From NCBI GenBank assembly GCA_017560955.1, contig JAFZDV010000027.1, positions 1 through 7,724 of the forward strand: DNA of 7,724 nucleotides, written 5' to 3'. Shown here piece by piece: positions 5,294 through 7,724 of the stretch. Made by a program: the position numbers and the translations under genes. Every line of letters starts with the position of its first letter. The first letter of the stretch is position 1. The notes beneath the pieces were generated by a model. That model searched no databases, was not told the origin of the DNA, and was given only the letters and a program-made list of their open reading frames with translations. Source of the stretch: Anaerotignum sp. (lineage in GTDB: Bacteria > Bacillota > Clostridia > Lachnospirales > Anaerotignaceae).

Positions 5294-6649
5294 GTGGAAC
5301 TATCATTACAATTACAGCAAAAACAGGTGCTGAGCCTGAAACAGCAGCAGTCTGTGGCGATACTGCAGATGAATGCACTGGCCTTGTCGGAATATGCCAG
5401 AGAAATGGCGGAGGAAAACCCTCTGCTGGAATGGAGTGAGGAAACCGAACCCTTTCAGCCCCGAAAAGAACGACTTCTGCAGAAAATGGAATGGCTGGAG
5501 GAGGCTGACGGAGCAAACCGCAGCCTGTATCAGATGGAACATGAGGCGGAAGATGGGGAAACGGAATCTCTGAAGGACGGCAAAGGTCAGACCCTCAGAG
5601 AATACCTCCTTTTTCAGATCAATACCCAGAACATCCCCGAGGGACATAAGCTGGTACTGCGCTTTCTGGCAGAAAGTACGGCGGAAAGCGGCTATCTGGA
5701 GGATGATGCCATTGAAATGATGGTGGAAAGATATCCCATGAAAGCCCAGACGGCAGGCCGTATCCTGAAGGAATTCCAGAGTCTGGATCCTGCAGGGGTA
5801 GGGGCGAGAAGCCTGAAAGAGTGTCTGCTGATCCAGCTGAACAGAAAAGATGTTTCTCCGCTGGCGATAAAAATGGCGGAGGTTTATCTGGAGGATGTGG
5901 CGAAGAATCACCTTCAGCAGATCGCGAAAAAAGAAAAAGTGACAATGGCAGAAGTGTCGGAAGCGCTGAAAGAACTGAAAAGCTGTCAGCCTAAGCCGGG
6001 CAGTGGCTTTGCAGGGGAAGGAGAAATATCCTTTATTATACCTGATGTGCTGGTGGAAGAAAAAGATGGCATATGTACTGTGACGGTCAACGGCAGTGTT
6101 ATCCCCCATCTCAACATCAGCCATGCTTATGTGAAGATGCTCCGCGCAGGTGCAGATGCCCAGACAGAGGAATACATCTCCGAAAAACTGAAACAGGCGG
6201 AATGGGTACTTCAGTGCATCAGCCGTAGAGAACATACTCTGCAGCAGGTGGCGGAATGTATCGTCCGCAGACAGAAGGGCTTTTTTGCGGAACCTCATGG
6301 GCAATTGATGCCTTTGCGCCTGACAGATGTGGCGGCGGAACTGGGAGTCCATGAATCCACTGTCAGCCGTGCGGTGAAAGAAAAATATCTGCAGTGCAGC
6401 CGAGGCGTATTCCTGCTCAGTTCCTTCTTTTCCAAAGGGGTCGCTGCGGTCGAGGGAGAAGTTTCCGCAGACAGTATCCGTAATCGTCTGAAGGAGATCA
6501 TCGATGCGGAAGACAAACGAAAACCCCTCAGTGATAGAGAACTGACGGAAAAACTGACGGCAGAAGGCATACACATTTCCAGAAGAACTGTGGCAAAATA
6601 CAGAGAAGGAATGGGGATTTCCGGGGCATCCATCAGAAAGGAACACTGA
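5294..6649 (+). CDS. rpoN: RNA polymerase sigma-54 factor RpoN
   Basis: Sigma-54 directs RNA polymerase to -24/-12 promoters and needs an AAA+ enhancer-binding activator to open them. The 451-residue protein has all expected parts: the Gln/Leu-rich region I (about residues 1-46, with QQKQVLSLKQQQS and the EENPLLEW end), an acidic variable region II (about 47-100), the core-binding domain (about 100-300, with the conserved DPAGVGARSLKECLLIQL at 165-182), a helix-turn-helix (about 342-366, DVAAELGVHESTVSRA) followed by the YLQCSRGVFLLSSFF strand, and the RpoN box SRRTVAKYRE at 429-438. Length is near the family norm. The GTG at 5294 is chosen because AAAGGAGGGG ends 5 nt before it and region I then begins normally. 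It is divergent from rnf and 48 nt upstream of a MocR-type gene. Unlike the rnf genes it uses mainly GTG for valine, as expected of a modestly expressed gene. Confidence 0.97.
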   Translation: MELSLQLQQKQVLSLKQQQSVAILQMNALALSEYAREMAEENPLLEWSEETEPFQPRKERLLQKMEWLEEADGANRSLYQMEHEAEDGETESLKDGKGQTLREYLLFQINTQNIPEGHKLVLRFLAESTAESGYLEDDAIEMMVERYPMKAQTAGRILKEFQSLDPAGVGARSLKECLLIQLNRKDVSPLAIKMAEVYLEDVAKNHLQQIAKKEKVTMAEVSEALKELKSCQPKPGSGFAGEGEISFIIPDVLVEEKDGICTVTVNGSVIPHLNISHAYVKMLRAGADAQTEEYISEKLKQAEWVLQCISRREHTLQQVAECIVRRQKGFFAEPHGQLMPLRLTDVAAELGVHESTVSRAVKEKYLQCSRGVFLLSSFFSKGVAAVEGEVSADSIRNRLKEIIDAEDKRKPLSDRELTEKLTAEGIHISRRTVAKYREGMGISGASIRKEH

Positions 6650-6697
6650 CCTTGTAAATAAAACGTAAAAATATGAATGATCTGAGGGATATATTAT

Positions 6698-7724
6698 ATG
6701 GAAGAAATTTTTCAGATACAGTTGAATAAAGAAAATGAAACACCCCTCTATCAGCAGTTGGCAGAGGCGATCCTGACGCTGATTTCCGATGGATATCTGC
6801 CGTCTAACAGCAAACTGCCGCCAATCCGAAAAATGGCACAGCATTTCGGGGTGAATTCTGTGACCATTGTAAATGCCTATAAATATCTGGAGCAGAAACA
6901 GATGGTCTATTCCCGCGTGGGCAGCGGCACATTTGTTTCTCCTTTGCCGGTAGAGCATATCCCTGAGCCTGTGGCAAACCGTAATATCCGCACCTACGGC
7001 GGTGAGCTTACCATGGAGAATGCCATCAATTTTTCGGGCACATCTCTGCCCCATGAAATGTTCCCTGTAGATGCCTTCAAGAAGGCATTCGATGAGGTGC
7101 TGGACAGGGAAAAAGGCGGTGCCTTCAGTTACATGGACGGCATGGGCTACGAACCTTTAAGAGAACAGCTTTGTCGTTATCTGGAAAGTTACGGCATCAA
7201 GACATCTGTGGAAAATGTGCAGGTGATTTCCGGTGCGCAGCAGGGGATCGATATCATTTCCAAGGTAATGCTCCATTACGGCGATGTGGTTTTTGTAGAA
7301 AAACCTACGTTTTACGGTGCGGCAGGTGCATTCCTTTCCCGTGGTGCAAAACTGGTGGAAGTACCTCTGGAGAATGACGGCATGGATATGGTGAAACTGG
7401 AGGATTACCTGAAGCTGTATCAGCCGAAATTTATTTATATGATGGCATATTTTCAGGCGCCGACGGGCATTTCCTATTCCATGGAAAAGAAGAGAAAACT
7501 GCTGGAACTGGCGGAAAAATATGATACATACATCATTGAGGAAGATAACTTCTGTGATTTCCATTACAGTAAGGAAGCCATTGTGCCCCTGAAGGCGCTG
7601 GATTATAAAAATCGTGTAATCTATATCAAGAGTTTCTCTAAGATCCTGATGCCTGGCCTGCGTATCGGTCTGGCAGTTCTGCCGAAAAAAATTCATCAGG
7701 CGGTGATGGAAGCAAAATATACCA
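6698..7724 (+). CDS. MocR-type regulator: GntR winged helix fused to a PLP-dependent aminotransferase-like domain (partial, 3' end outside the window)
   Basis: The 342 codons present run off the right edge; full-length members have about 450-490 residues. Residues 1-80 form a GntR winged helix, with ETPLYQQLAEAI (14-25), LPPIRKMAQHFGVNSVTIVNAYKYLEQ (40-66) and the wing SRVGSGTFV (72-80). A linker leads into a fold-type-I aminotransferase domain from about residue 108. Its PLP-site features are SGAQQGID (178-185), QAPTG (253-257), D283 in EEDNF (expected to pair with the pyridine nitrogen), the Schiff-base lysine K315 in SFSK, and R322 in PGLRIG. MocR proteins usually sense PLP or an amino-compound adduct and control vitamin B6, GABA, taurine or amino-acid genes. 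The target here cannot be told, and a neighbouring target gene may lie past the edge. The ATG at 6698 has GAGGG 9 nt upstream. The 48-nt gap from rpoN shows no terminator, so co-transcription is possible. Confidence 0.93.
   Translation, partial: MEEIFQIQLNKENETPLYQQLAEAILTLISDGYLPSNSKLPPIRKMAQHFGVNSVTIVNAYKYLEQKQMVYSRVGSGTFVSPLPVEHIPEPVANRNIRTYGGELTMENAINFSGTSLPHEMFPVDAFKKAFDEVLDREKGGAFSYMDGMGYEPLREQLCRYLESYGIKTSVENVQVISGAQQGIDIISKVMLHYGDVVFVEKPTFYGAAGAFLSRGAKLVEVPLENDGMDMVKLEDYLKLYQPKFIYMMAYFQAPTGISYSMEKKRKLLELAEKYDTYIIEEDNFCDFHYSKEAIVPLKALDYKNRVIYIKSFSKILMPGLRIGLAVLPKKIHQAVMEAKYT

Noticed and set aside
6650..6697. A possible terminator or promoter between rpoN and the MocR-type gene.
   Set aside because: The 48-nt gap has no stem-loop with a T-run and no convincing -35/-10 pair; only the GAGGG ribosome binding site is supported.
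5312..7054. A 580-codon minus-strand open frame opposite rpoN and the MocR gene.
   Set aside because: It is antisense to rpoN and the MocR gene, both clear family members, and its His/Cys/Phe-rich translation has no domain. It is a shadow of codon bias on the other strand.

Overview
The window most likely comes from a strict anaerobe of the class Clostridia (Bacillota). The grounds are the rnf gene order C-D-G-E-A-B, strong GGAGG-type ribosome binding sites before nearly every gene, AT-rich intergenic DNA beside moderate-GC genes, and a sigma-54 gene next to a GntR/MocR regulator. A Lachnospirales-like gut anaerobe would fit, but the genus cannot be fixed from this sequence alone.

Left part (1-4832, minus strand): a compact rnfCDGEAB operon, transcribed right to left. 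It encodes the membrane-bound Rnf complex (ferredoxin:NAD+ oxidoreductase, coupled to Na+ or H+ translocation). rnfC, rnfD, rnfG, rnfE and rnfA are complete. rnfB runs off the left edge after 235 codons. Gaps are 1-18 nt, with a 1-nt TGATG overlap between rnfG and rnfE. The expected cofactor sites are visible: two 4Fe-4S motifs and a glycine-rich GLGGAGFPT loop in RnfC, a flavinylation threonine in RnfD and (in a degenerate motif) RnfG, paired membrane cysteines in RnfA and RnfE, and many Fe-S cysteines in RnfB. Electrons would run from ferredoxin through RnfB, the RnfA/E pair and RnfG/D to RnfC and NAD+.

Middle (4833-5293): a 461-nt AT-rich divergent regulatory region between rnfC and rpoN with no convincing gene. 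It holds a short GC-rich stem-loop in the rnfC leader, two further inverted repeats, weak sigma-70-type promoter candidates in both directions, and a near match to the Rex redox-repressor operator. The Rex-like site abuts one rnf-directed promoter candidate.

Right part (5294-7724, plus strand): rpoN, complete with a GTG start and the RpoN box, then 48 nt later a MocR-type regulator (GntR winged helix fused to an aminotransferase-like PLP domain) that is cut by the right edge after 342 codons.

I found no mobile element, CRISPR array, tRNA, rRNA or clearly new system. The gene content is known families. The items most worth a second look are in the regulatory region (Rex-like site, leader stem-loop) and in protein details (RnfG flavinylation motif, RnfC repeat tail).
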